NCBI GenBank assembly: GCA_016801845.1
Contig: CM028912.1
Coordinates: 7,501,501-7,565,500 of the forward strand
Reading direction: 5' to 3'
Source: Polydactylus sextarius
Lineage: Eukaryota; Chordata; Actinopteri; Polynemidae
DNA length: 64,000 bases
Within the stretch, counting starts at the first letter, position 1; each line of letters opens with the position of its first letter. The notes below the pieces were generated by a model. The model saw only the letters and a program-made list of their open reading frames with translations. It had not been told where the DNA came from and ran no database searches. The position numbers and the translations under genes were made by a program. Below are positions 9,135-20,135 of the stretch, one piece after another.

Positions 9135-9285
9135 CTAAAATAATGACAGCAGAATATTTTTTGTCATATTTTTGCACAACACACATTGGTGTGTGTAAAA
9201 TTTCTATTTTTACTTCTAATTTTTAATGACTACATTTCTATTTAATTACTGCAGGATAACGAATAAATCTGAGTACAGTACAGAC

Positions 9286-9357
9286 CTTGGGTCCAGAGGT
9301 GGAAAGAGTATGTTGATGAGTGTAGTTTCCTGGAAACCCTGCTGGACCGATGTCCCC
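9286..9357 (-). CDS. col4a2: col4a2 coding exon 12 (long interruption)
   Basis: Begins GDIGPAGFPG and then breaks into NYTHQHTLSTSGPK, an interruption carrying an N-Y-T glycosylation sequon. Mammalian alpha-2 has a long interruption at the same place after GDVGQPG. The donor is GTCTGT, a weak match. The exon is 72 nt and phase 0 at both ends, so skipping would keep the frame. Confidence 0.85.
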
Positions 9358-10047
9358 CTGTGGTGTAGGAAGGAAGTACAACAAAAATCAGCTCAGACAG
9401 AAACAAATTACTGTTGGTTATATTAGAATATTCAAAATATTCAACTGTGAGTAAAAGTCCTGCAGAAACATCATATGTGGTTTTACTAGATTGTCAACCC
9501 TGACGCACAAATATGAGTGTGCTATATTGATATAGTTTGACTTTATAGTTCACTGGGTCTTCATAGGTATAAGAATTGTATGTGTGGGAATAGTCTGCTT
9601 TCCTCTAATCTTTAATTTTGTTGTTTAATACTGGATAATTTAATTTCTTTAAACAGTTATATAATTACATGAAATGCTTAGAAGGGGAATTTCTTTTTAC
9701 ATATACATATAACTGTAAGCAAGTAAAGTAAAATCTGACAAAAACAGTAACAAAGTGCTTTAAAGTGGCAGGATGAGTAGATAATACAAAGGCACACATA
9801 AAACATAAAACATGGAAGAATACCTACAATACAACTGTGACAAGAAACCCCACCTTGACATTATTATTTTGGAAATAGTCACAAATCAAAATGGTTGGAA
9901 ACTACTGAGTTTATCTGTTATACTGAATTATAATTTATAAGTTTATAATATGTATTTAATGAAAAATAATTTCATCACTAAAGATTATCTCAAAGAGATA
10001 CAGATACAGATATTACGACACTGTATTTGACACATGTGGTCACTCAC
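9358..10047 (-). other. col4a2 intron 11
   Basis: About 690 bp of AT-rich sequence. Nothing specific was recognised. Confidence 0.7.
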
Positions 10048-10089
10048 CTGGTCTCCTTTGGCTCCCTTAATCACTTTGGTCATAGTGCC
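10048..10089 (-). CDS. col4a2: col4a2 coding exon 11 (helix interruption)
   Basis: Codes for GTMTKVIKGAKGDQ. The stretch TMTKVIK is a short break in the Gly-X-Y repeat, where the alpha-2 chain is also interrupted. Acceptor gaacag, donor GTGAGT, 42 nt, phase 0. Confidence 0.87.
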
Positions 10090-10192
10090 CTGTTCAGAAA
10101 AACAAAAACAAAAGATCCCTTCATGTTGCATGGGTTCCCATTTGAACTATATTATAATATTTGACTTTATATTCAAATTGTTGTTATGTTAC

Positions 10193-10228
10193 CTTTGGTC
10201 CTGGGGGACCTGGAGGCCCGGGTGGACC
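10193..10228 (-). CDS. col4a2: col4a2 coding exon 10
   Basis: A 36-nt exon coding for GPPGPPGPPGPK, three Gly-Pro-Pro triplets and one Gly-Pro-Lys. These are the most helix-stabilising triplets and mark a rigid segment. Donor GTAACA; acceptor tgcaag. Confidence 0.9.
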
Positions 10229-10308
10229 CTTGCAAAAGACAAAAAGACTTTAATGAGCACTTTGTATCATAATAAATTGACAATCTAAACAAATGCACTC
10301 ACACTTAC

Positions 10309-10362
10309 CTTTGGACCTGGATACCCTCTGTTACCCTCCCACCCTGGGGCTCCTTTAGGCCC
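10309..10362 (-). CDS. col4a2: col4a2 coding exon 9
   Basis: Six Gly-X-Y triplets, GPKGAPGWEGNRGYPGPK, 54 nt, with a consensus GTAAGT donor. Tryptophan in a collagen X-Y position (GWE) is unusual but does not break the repeat. Confidence 0.9.
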
Positions 10363-10453
10363 CTGACAAAAATCAAATGAATGACAGTAAATATGCAAGA
10401 TTGTTTAAAGAAAAGTAAGTTTAAGATCAATAATTACATCTTATTTGTCTTAC

Positions 10454-10489
10454 AAATATTCCATAGGTTCCTGGTATGCCTGGATCTCC
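10454..10489 (-). CDS. col4a2: col4a2 coding exon 8
   Basis: A 36-nt exon coding for GDPGIPGTYGIF, four Gly-X-Y triplets. Acceptor ttcacag, donor GTAAGA. Too short to be credible alone, but frame, phase and neighbours all fit. Confidence 0.88.
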
Positions 10490-10572
10490 CTGTGAATGGA
10501 TGTTGACAGAAGTTAATATGATCGATATGACTTTGTTGCGACCATATCAATGTGTGAGCTCCTCTTCCTCAC

Positions 10573-10641
10573 CCTGAAACGCTCCATGAACACACTCAGC
10601 TCCAGGGACTCTCCCTTTTCTCCCTTCCTGCCATGTTGACC
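10573..10641 (-). CDS. col4a2: col4a2 coding exon 7 (first helix interruption)
   Basis: It starts GQHGRKGEKGES and then leaves the Gly-X-Y pattern with LELSVFMERFR. An interruption ending in a basic-aromatic-Arg motif before the next Gly is present at the same place in mammalian alpha-2. The acceptor (tctaag) is less pyrimidine-rich than usual; the donor is GTGAGG. 69 nt, phase 0. Confidence 0.9.
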
Positions 10642-10728
10642 CTTAGAAGTGGGAAACATACAAAGTAATGTTAAGAAAATCAAACTTTATGTATTTACAC
10701 ATGACTGTTAGTTTGGAGTAGCACTTAC

Positions 10729-10845
10729 TGGAAAACCACGCCTGCCATCATAACCAGGTTGTCCTGGTAACCCTGAATCTCCCTGAGTCCCATTGCAACC
10801 GTCTGCTCCTGGCCTCCCCCTGGGCCCGGCTTGTCCTGGGTGACC
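10729..10845 (-). CDS. col4a2: col4a2 coding exon 6 (cysteine and N-glycosylation site)
   Basis: Thirteen Gly-X-Y triplets. The centre reads GADGCNGTQGDSG: a conserved cysteine next to an N-G-T sequon, the N-linked glycosylation site typical of the 7S region of alpha-1 and alpha-2 chains. Donor GTAAGT, phase 0 at both ends, 117 nt. Confidence 0.93.
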
Positions 10846-10937
10846 CTGCAGATCAAACATAAAGTTAAAATTAATTAAATGTAGAATTAATAATTTATCA
10901 ATAAATTGTTTTTATCCATACTAATGGATGGACTTAC

Positions 10938-10982
10938 AGGTATGCCATTACTTCCAGAAAATCCAGGAACACCGGTCTGTCC
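10938..10982 (-). CDS. col4a2: col4a2 coding exon 5
   Basis: Five Gly-X-Y triplets, GQTGVPGFSGSNGIP, between a cacag acceptor and a consensus GTAAGT donor. The segment GVPGF...NGIP followed by GHPGQ in the next exon is a conserved N-terminal signature of the alpha-2/4/6 chain group. Confidence 0.92.
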
Positions 10983-11083
10983 CTGTGGAGCAACAACAAT
11001 CACACATTTTTTTTTTTATTGTAATAATTTGAAAAAAAAAAAAAAATCTATAAAACAAAAAAGAACAGAAAAGGATATCTTAC

Positions 11084-11218
11084 CACATCTCCTTTAGGAC
11101 CTATGATGCCACCAGGGCCATGATCACCCTTTTGCCCTTTGGGTCCTTGGATGCCTGGATCACCTCGTCTCCCTGGAGGCCCCTGAGACCCAGTAGGACC
11201 AAGAGGCCCAGGTTGACC
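11084..11218 (-). CDS. col4a2: col4a2 coding exon 4 (start of triple helix)
   Basis: Fifteen uninterrupted Gly-X-Y triplets begin GQPGPLGPTGSQG, directly after the 7S cysteine exon. It contains an RGD (GRRGDPG), a possible integrin motif if exposed. The donor is GTAAGA. Length 135 nt, phase 0 at both ends. Confidence 0.93.
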
Positions 11219-13087
11219 CTGACATTTGAGAGGTAAAAGAAGAAGAAGAAAGATAAAACACTTCAAATAAACCACTTTCTTTCTCACATTTTAGTTACTG
11301 TTCAATTTATCAGAATCAGCTACACATTTTGATTTTTCTGTATTAATTCTACATCAGGTGTTAAAAGCTAGGTCAACAAGGGAAATATCTGGAGTAATAA
11401 AACATGAAAACTTACCTGTTAAATAGAAGAGAATTAGAAGAGAAGATTTGAAAACATGAATATGTTATTAATAGTCTGGGAGAAAAGCATCACAACAATG
11501 CAATGGCAGGTGTAACACTGTAAAAAATAAAACATAATTTTAAAGATTTCACCAATTTTTACACAGATTTTTTTACATTTGGTTTGATTTCCTGTTTACA
11601 TCACAAGGGGGAGACATACACTTTCCTTTTTTTTTCCAAAAATCCTCTCCTTCAACTGACTCTCTAGCGCCATCAAGTGGTCTATTAGAATGATTGCAAA
11701 GGTTCGTTGACAAAAACTGCAGGTTGACTCACAGACTTGGCAAGATATGCCAGATAGAGGAGTTAAGTGATTAAATTGTAGTCGTCAAAGACAGTATCTC
11801 ACAGTGACCAGGCATAATTTAAGGCTGTCAAAAGAGAATTTTAATCTCTTTTTCTTTGAATATGCAGACAGCCTCCTAATCTCCAAGCTAAATATAACAA
11901 TTTGAGTACGATAGTTGGAGTGATGACAGAGAGAAGACAGACTGGCAGATAAGAGGGAAGGAAAATGTGAGTCTGGCTGTTGGAAGAAGTGTGTTTCCGT
12001 ACTTCACGCCATACCTCTGCTGCACATTTAAACAAATCATTTATATCCCTTAATAGCATCTTCTGTTTGCCAGAATTGCAGTAACATTTCGACAAAGAAA
12101 AAAAGCAGAATGCAAACTAACAGACAATGGACACATTCAGCGCAGGTGGGCTGCTGGACGCGGATCAATTAAAAGATCAGGTCTGCCTTAAACATACTCA
12201 CATCACTCCAGTGTTTCTGTCTGTGAGGGGAGATGCTCGAGGGAGGTGCAAAAAGCAGATGAGGGACACGTGAGGACAAAAGATGCTATGGGAATTTGTT
12301 GTGTTTGTATGCTCTTTAAGTTCACAAGAGCAATAAGTGATGACCTCTGAGGTTTGAGGGCCTGACAGTGTTCCTGTGAGAACCAGCAAACAAAGTCATG
12401 TTGTTTGTCCCCAGACAGAAATGCTCTGGGCTTTTATATATGAAACTAGAGCCAAGGGTCTCAAAGGGATATATAAAACTGCAGGGAGCCTAAACAATGT
12501 CAAATAACAATTCAAACAACAAACGACAGACAAATCGATGCAGATACTAAGAGATAAACCCTCATATAAATGATGACTAGATGTGTGTGCACTTGTGCAA
12601 GCATCCTATGTGTGTGCGTGTGTGTGTGTCTTTGGCTCTTTGAATGTTTTGTCTCTTCTTCAGCCTCGAGCCTGCAGCTGTTGCTCACGGAGTAGACAAC
12701 AGATAGACAACAGTTCTGTCAAAACAGCTCCAACTCCACACGAATAACTGAGTGTTATATAGTCTGTGCTGTGATTTTTTTCATTTACAGATAAAACAGC
12801 CACAGGACTGGACTGATGAGACATTCAGATGTTCAGTCATGACATGATAACATCAGTATATCTCACCCACAATGGTGATGGTATCGCCATACTGGTTATT
12901 CTGTGAGAGCTGATAAAATGATAAGTAATATTGTTTAATCTTTAATCATAACCATAAGCAAATGGGAAAAAATATTTTTCCGGAATCATATTGGTGATTC
13001 ACAGAGTTATGTTGCAGCACTATGAAGCTACACTGAGATTCAGTTGTGCCTTGAACTAAATGCTAACATCAATATGCAAACGCAAAC

Positions 13088-13127
13088 ACACACGCACATT
13101 ATGCAAATATGCATAATGTGTGTGTGT
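13088..13127. repeat. Imperfect hairpin with octamer motif
   Basis: Two 18-bp arms with one mismatch flank a 4-base loop. The centre holds ATGCAAAT (13101-13108), a perfect POU octamer, next to ATGCAT on the other arm. The outer arms are CA/TG microsatellite. Confidence 0.6.
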
Positions 13128-13244
13128 GTGTGTGTCGGCATCTTAGTTTAGTTTATTCTAATACTGGTGTTATTAATGCAGTAGGATTCATCATCCAGGA
13201 ACAATGAATTTATGTTTAAAATGTTTTCTGCTGATGTTAAGACA

Positions 13245-13405
13245 TTTTAACCTACTGGTGGTGCTAGAGGAAAACTCACGGGTCACCATAGTTGATAGAA
13301 TTGATTGTCTGGGAACCATTAATGTTTATGCCAAATTTCACTGTAATCCATCCAGTAGTTGTCAAGATATTTCAGTTTGGATCAGTGACTGACCATCTGA
13401 GTCAC
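13245..13405 (+). repeat. Dispersed teleost-type repeat, copy A
   Basis: Contains CTAGAGGAAA, TCTGGG-ACCA, CAAATTTCA-TG-AATC and ATATTTCAGT in the same order as copy B at 38.3 kb. I recognise the motif series as a common interspersed repeat in fish genomes but cannot name its class with confidence. Confidence 0.65.
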
Positions 13406-15589
13406 GCCTAAAATGTGCAACAATTGAAATGTCAAAAGAGTTATGAATTACCAGAACTTAGACCAAGTAGAAAACAACTAGGGGAATAAAGCTTTAGAGT
13501 CCAAGTGTCTGAAAGTAAACAACACATAGACATCTCTGTCTACAGCAGAAGACCACAGTGATCCCCAGTCATCTTACTCCTTTCTCATGTTTTTCTATGA
13601 TAAAAAAAAAAAAAAAAATCAGAATTCAGAATTTGCACCTTCCTGCGTAGGTTTTAAATGTAATTTGGCAAGTTTATATGCGGAAAGAACCAACCACCTG
13701 TTTCCTTTGCTATGAAACCCTGTTGTTCTGGTGGAAAAACGCCCTTCGGGCACATGGAATAAGGTGACACAATAGCGATTATAAATCACCACTCTCATTA
13801 AAAAAAGGAGATTTATCAAGCTGACTAATTTTTTCGAAGACAAATGGTTCTGTCAGCGTAGTAGTTTTACAATAACTCACACAGAGAGTGAAGCAAAATA
13901 TACAGTGACAGAGAGGAGGAGTAGAGTGAACTGTGATGGTGTTGTAATACAAAAGTGGCGTGCTTCTGAAATAAACTGCATATGTGTGTAAGAGATCGTT
14001 GTCTACAGCCTTTGCATGGCACACTATGTGACCTGCTCACTATCTTTCTGCATGGCTCAAACAAAGATCTGATAAAAAACAGCCCCCTTTTAGAAGCTGA
14101 TAATGAAGGACATGTTTCTAAATACATAGTTTTGTGAGCACAAAACTGCTCAATGCCTCAATGCTGGATCTATTGTAAACACTCAAAATAAGGCATGGAG
14201 GTAGAGGCAAAATTTTTCTTGCTACATTAAAAATGGTAGCAGTACAAGTGCACTAATTTGACTCCAAAGTTAGTTAAGGCACCATAATAACAGGTGAAAA
14301 GCCCTTACAGATCATCACAGGGCCTGAAGTTAAGCCTCGGGTTAGACTCCTTCAAATACAGAGTTACTGGCTGGAAAGCCAGTGAAGGATCATGGGACTG
14401 GGAGTTTTAACTGACAAATCTACAAAGAATGCCAGCACTGATCTTTCAGGCTCTGTATGTCTTCACCTTTCTGGTGAGAAACAAAAATTGACCTTATTGT
14501 AACTGTCTGAAGTGCTCCCAAATATATATCTGTTATATGTCCATTTCTGAAGACCTCAGTAATTTTTGGACCCTTTTAAGCTTCCTCCCAGAAAAGACTA
14601 TCGGACAAGTCCATCTGCATTTCTACGATTTTCTTAGAGCCTGATCAGATCAGGGAGAAGGGCATGATATCTTCACCTTTGGACACATCATATGACTATT
14701 TAGTTTAAAACACACAGAGACCAGAATCCCATTACCTTTTATCGTTCTACCACTTATCCCCTTCTCCTTTATTCTCTCTTGAGCTAAATATCTCTCCAGT
14801 CCTCCCCACTCTTTAATTATCAATCCTCTACAGCTTTACTTCCGTCATAACTCTGTACTCCCCCATTCTTATCTGCTCACATTACATCCACACACCATTT
14901 CCTCCACTCCCAAATTTCGAAGGAGCCTTTACATCCCTTTGCATCTATTCCATACCTCCCTTGTCTGTTATTTCCCTTCCTGTCTGTGCTGGGCAAAGAG
15001 TAATCAACATGTAGGTCTACAAATCAGCCAGTGTCAGACAAAAAACTTAGAGGAGATCAGAAGAGAAGTATAAAAATCACTAAAATTCTCTAGAAAATAC
15101 AATCTTTTGAGTTGAGAAACAGAAGTGGACATATAACAGAAACCATATGACTGCAGAATGACTGTAGATAAGACAGAGAAAGCAACATTTTGAACCTCTG
15201 TAAATGGAGAACCTGACATCTAGATCAGAGGAAGTTGAGTGATAGTCAAACATACATACTTTAGATTCACCAAAGGAGACTGAGCACACATATGTCTGGT
15301 TGGGTTTGAGTTCTTCTCCATCTTTGAAGGTTGGTCATGACTTTACCAGATTATGATCCTCAGGAAACACGTGCTGCCCTCTGTGCGTGTGTGTAACTGT
15401 ATCTGCCTGCGCTACTTTATTTTTCTTTCCGTCAAAGTTGGTTCACGTTATACCTTTGGCCTCATGTCTCGTGAGCTCCATAATGGGATGCGATGAGCCA
15501 TCAATCAGCAGTCGCATCTACTAAAGTCACAGGGGGAAGAGAAGGAAACGAGGCAGGCACAAGTTCAACTCAAAATCAAGCAGTTTGCT

Positions 15590-15991
15590 TGAAGTTGAGC
15601 CAATTTTATTTACTGTAAAGCAACGCAAAAAAAGCTTTACAGTGGACAACACGACATCCTCAGCACTTTGGACTTTGAATATAAGAGAACTTGATAACTT
15701 GATTTTTTTTGCACAATGTGCCACTTTAAATCTTTGTTGCTGCTATTCCGTGTTGTCATTCATCACTAGATGTTTGATGTCCATACTGTATATATATTTT
15801 ATATTTATAATAAATACTTTATTTTACATTGTTGTTTTTATATTTATACTTTCTTACTTACTACTTAGTTTATCTTATTTTATTCTTATTCTTACAGGGC
15901 TTACACTGGGACCAGGGAATCTAATTTCGTTCACCTCATGTTCCTAACATGTGATGCAATGACAATAAAGCTCCTTGAATCCTTGAATCCT
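15590..15991 (+). mobile_element. LINE-like retrotransposon 3' end
   Basis: The end reads ACACTGGGACCAGGGAATCT, then ATTTCGTTCACC, then ATGACAATAAAGCTCCTTGA, and closes in a short tandem of CTTGAATC. This is the 3' tail style of fish non-LTR retrotransposons with a short repeat instead of poly(A). No reverse transcriptase remains, so it is a 5'-truncated copy. The 5' limit is approximate. Confidence 0.65.
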
Positions 15992-16939
15992 AAAAACAGC
16001 TTTTCACTTTGGATTTGTTGTACGATGGTAAGTTCGAACATATTGATTATGGATTTCTACTCAGTTATCATAAAAAATAATTGGCAGGTTCATTGATAAT
16101 AAAAGATGTGACCTAATTTTAAGCACATAACAGTATACATAAGTATACACTAGAAAACAACTCAAATAGAAAACAACTTATCTGATTATAGATTTTTTTT
16201 TTCTTATTTCTCACTAACTCCCTTGTTTCATTTCATTTATACCCAAAACCCTCAGACCAATTTTTTTATGCACGCTGGTCGTTACAGTTATTACTGGTAT
16301 TATCATTGCTGAATCAATAAAATTGGCCAAATCACTGTGGCAACAGAAAAAACACGGAGTGACGCGTGTCTGAAAACAATCACAAAGACAATGGAGATAT
16401 GCTTTTATGGTGTAAATTGTGACCAAGAACCTTATTTGGATAAAAAAAACACGACAGCTTAATTTTCAGACTGACGACAGTTATTTTTTCAAAATTATGC
16501 ATTACTCAAATCTGGCTGGCTTTTGTGGAAGTGTTTCATAGTTATAATGATAGTAGTCACAGCCCCAGACAAGTAGGCAGACTGATATATAATGGGGTAA
16601 ACTTCACAGTCAGGAAAATAACAGGGACTGAGAGACAGACAAGTGAGAGAGCCGTGTGTGTCAGGAAGGAAAAAACAGATTCAAATCTGTTTGAATCTCC
16701 AGTAAAACAAAGAGTGGCTCTGAATACACAAAAGCAATTAAATTTAAGAAGAAAAGGACTGTATAAGAGTAATAAAACACCAGCCCTGCCCAGACTGGTG
16801 TCTGCTTTTTACCTGATCACTTCTCACTTCATTTAAGGGGCATAAACCACCATACACATACACATAAAAACCTCCCACACCACCTACTTGAACAAAGCGA
16901 CTGTGGCTGAGGCGTGAGATGATGGGATGCTAACAGGGC

Positions 16940-16969
16940 AAAAAAAAAAGAAAAAAAAAAAAAAAAAAC
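16940..16969. repeat. Poly(A) run
   Basis: Nearly pure A with a G and a C interruption, in intron 3. No retroposed gene was recognised beside it. Confidence 0.8.
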
Positions 16970-19900
16970 AAGGCTACAGGAGAACAGAGGTTAAGAACAT
17001 AAACCCCACCTTTCCTTTCTCTTTATCTACAACAGCATTATTTTTAAATTTTAACCAAGGATTAACCCTGTCTCTCATATATCGTACAAATCATTGACGG
17101 CGAGATGTCACAGCTTCATCTTTAGCAGCTGGAGGAATGTGTGAGGAGGATTTTGGACGCTTACCTCCAGTTTAACTTAACATGTGAAACACTCAGCTGA
17201 TTTTACCCAGACCTCTCAATTCAACAAGAGACTAAACACTATGGAAATACCAAGAAATGGAAGATAACTTTTAACAGCTGAATATTAAGAAACCAGTGGT
17301 TTGAGTAGATATTAGTGGACATATGTGATTAAAGGGTTAGTTCACCCAAATTTATCAATCTATAAGCAAATGTATATCTTACTTAAAAAAAATGAAAGTA
17401 CAAGTAGTAAATACAGATGCTACTACAGTTTCCTGAGTGCAGTTAGATATTTTTGACATATTTATGTTTCCACGTCACTACAGAATGTAACCTACGCAAG
17501 TGCATTCATAACATTTCACCCTTATCTAAAAATCTCTGAGAAAATCCCCGATCTTCACACTGTATAAAATGCAATAATCATAGCCCTTTCCCTGTCTGTG
17601 TGTATGTGGGTGTGTTTGCATTTCTCGTTCCTAAATCACAGATCTATTAAAAGTTCCCCCGTCTGACACCATAAATTTCATCTGGGCCCAGACTGTCCCC
17701 AGGGGTGGACAGTTTGGGAACGACCCGCTAAGAACAGGATGGGAACACACAGCCCGGCGTGCTAACCTCTAACCTCAGAGTGGAATAAAATAAATCAATA
17801 AACAACCGGCCGGAAGCTCCCTGTGTTGTTTCTCCTGTCTGTCTGGAAAAAGAGGACACCGAGTAATATTTTTCACTGAAGAAATGGAAATAGCCACTAA
17901 TTAAAACATTAATTTAAAGATAAAACCAACAACAGAGATAGGGGAGATGATAAATCACAGAAAAATGACACATTTTGGAGGAAAAACAGTCTTGTGAAGA
18001 AAAAACACCAGACTCTAATAACATCCTTATTTTTGCAGACTAACATTTAGTTCAGGCCTAACACACGCACGTATTTGTTTTTTTTTATAAAAACATCATT
18101 CTCATATAAACTGTGCGTCCATGCCCATTTTCCATGGATGTTCAAATCAGTATTTACAAAGCTAATACCTACAGTGTGACATGCTTTGTCCTTCTAGTGC
18201 TTGTATACTGTAACTCCTCAGAAATAACACCAGAGTCTAAACAGAAGGTGATGTGATGAGGGAACACAGTTAATTTTGTTCTCTGATGTCATCAATATGA
18301 GACAAGGAGCTGAAACCTCAACACAAACTTCTGCAGAACATCGACAGTGAGTGCTTTTACTATTCACACAACACTCAGACATGTAAACTCCTAATAAACT
18401 TCTGGTGAATGTCTCTGTGAGCTATCTGCTCAAGGACCATCAGCACAATGAACACTTTTCATCTGAGTTGAATGTAATTTGAAAATTAAAACTATGTTAA
18501 ATATATATATTTTTTTACCTTAAGCCATTACGCTAATAGTTGGTCCAGGTTGTTGTCCAGGCTCATCCACAGAAGAGTTTGATTCACATACAACTGAATA
18601 GTTTTGGACTTCAGTTTAAAATGACAATAAAACCTAATAACTAAAGGTTTTTAATCTTACTAACAAACTAATGCAAGCATCATGTCAGCTGAGGTACGTT
18701 GCAGTATCAAAATTTTGTACAAATTCTGAAATAAATGGTGAAAAAATGCAAATCAGTGATGCATTTCTCCTTTTTCAGGGTTTTTTTCATTGCACAAATT
18801 GGGATCACACAACTTGTTTTGTGCATAGCAACAGTGACAGATGCAGTTTTGCAAAGAATAAAAAACGTTTGAAAGTTCAAAATTTCTGCATAGATTTACA
18901 CTTGGGCCAATCGCCGTATGAGGTTTAAGTAAATGTTAAATTGTCGTGAATTAGTCTGCCTTCTGTATACTTTCTACAGCGGAAATAAGAGCAAGAACTA
19001 AATCAAGAGAATGTGTGAAGGAGGAACAAGGGGGGGCGGAAGGGAAGTGAAGTAAAATAAAAGGAAGGAAAGGTGTGAAAAAGGGAGGTAATGTTAAAGG
19101 ATGATTTTAGATTAATTTAAAAGAAAAAAGAGGATATGAATAAACCTGGAAAGAGAAAGGTGTATCAAATAACAGTAGAAAAGAGGAAGGAAATAAATAA
19201 GAATAGGAAATAAGGAAAAAAAATAAAAAAGAAAGGAAAAGAAAAGTGCCAAGAAGTTGAATTACAGCACGTAAACAGTAAATCTCTCTCTCTGACTCCT
19301 ACAATCAGGCTCAGATGCTTTAGTGAATGTGGTCCCACTGCTCTGTGACAGAGCTCAAATGTTTTTCTTGGACACATTTTTCTTGGTCTCATTTCCTGAA
19401 GATCCACATCCCTTCTACATGATGCCCCTGGGGGGCAAAGAAATAGGGGGCTGAGCTCCCCTAAAGGAGCGGGAGACTCAGGCGTTTGGGGTAAAGGCTT
19501 GAAGAGCTCTGTCCAGAGGACAAGAGGGTCATCGACTGGATGCCCAGAGGAGGACTCAAGGCAGAGCAAATAAACATCTGTAGATGATGTTTACATATCC
19601 ATTTGAGTGTGTTTAGATCTCCTGGCTGTAGTCAGGAAGGTCAGCTTTCTGAAACCCCCAAATGGAAGAAAATACTTCTGGAAATCCTTGATGAGTGCAG
19701 AGGGTCAGAGCAGATATAAAATGATACGCTGAGAGTTAAATGAAAACTACAACAACAGGTAAAACAAGGATTTATGAATAACTTCATCTGATGTGGAATT
19801 CTAAATTGTGATGTTGCCATGTTGCCTCGTTTTGTGACAACATCACTGTTGCTCAATAACAAGTACATCTGACTCATCTGCTTAAAATGTCTTGTGCGCA

Positions 19901-20113
19901 AAGAGATTGATGAAGCAAAGGGATAAAAACGTACGACATCTGCACAAATATAATTCACTTGTTGCCACTTGCTTTGTTTCTCATGGACGTCTGCTGCTCT
20001 TTGTTTAGCCATTGAGCTCAGAGTAGTTTGGCTGCTTTGAGCCTAGTTTACATTAGAATTAATGTGTTTAGACTCTGAGCTAATTTCTGCAAGCACATGT
20101 GTCATTTTCAGAG

Positions 20114-20135
20114 GGCACGTGCACACGCACGTGCC
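20114..20135. promoter_or_regulatory. Paired CACGTG E-boxes in an inverted repeat
   Basis: GGCACGTGC and its exact reverse complement are separated by 4 bases, giving two CACGTG boxes (20116-20121 and 20128-20133). Candidate bHLH site in intron 3; function is not shown. Confidence 0.45.

Noticed and set aside
11405..11430. Extra micro-exon upstream of exon 4, suggested by a GTAAG on the minus strand
   Set aside because: No coding potential beside it, and exon 3 joins exon 4 directly with matching phase and homologous sequence.
17329..17352. TTAAAGGGTTAGTTCACCCA resembling the end of a common fish DNA transposon
   Set aside because: Only about 20 bp match what I remember and no second end was found, so it is not annotated as an element.
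19165..19569. 134-codon minus-strand frame in intron 3
   Set aside because: No recognisable domain; its C-terminal part is low-complexity Phe-rich and no splice context was seen.
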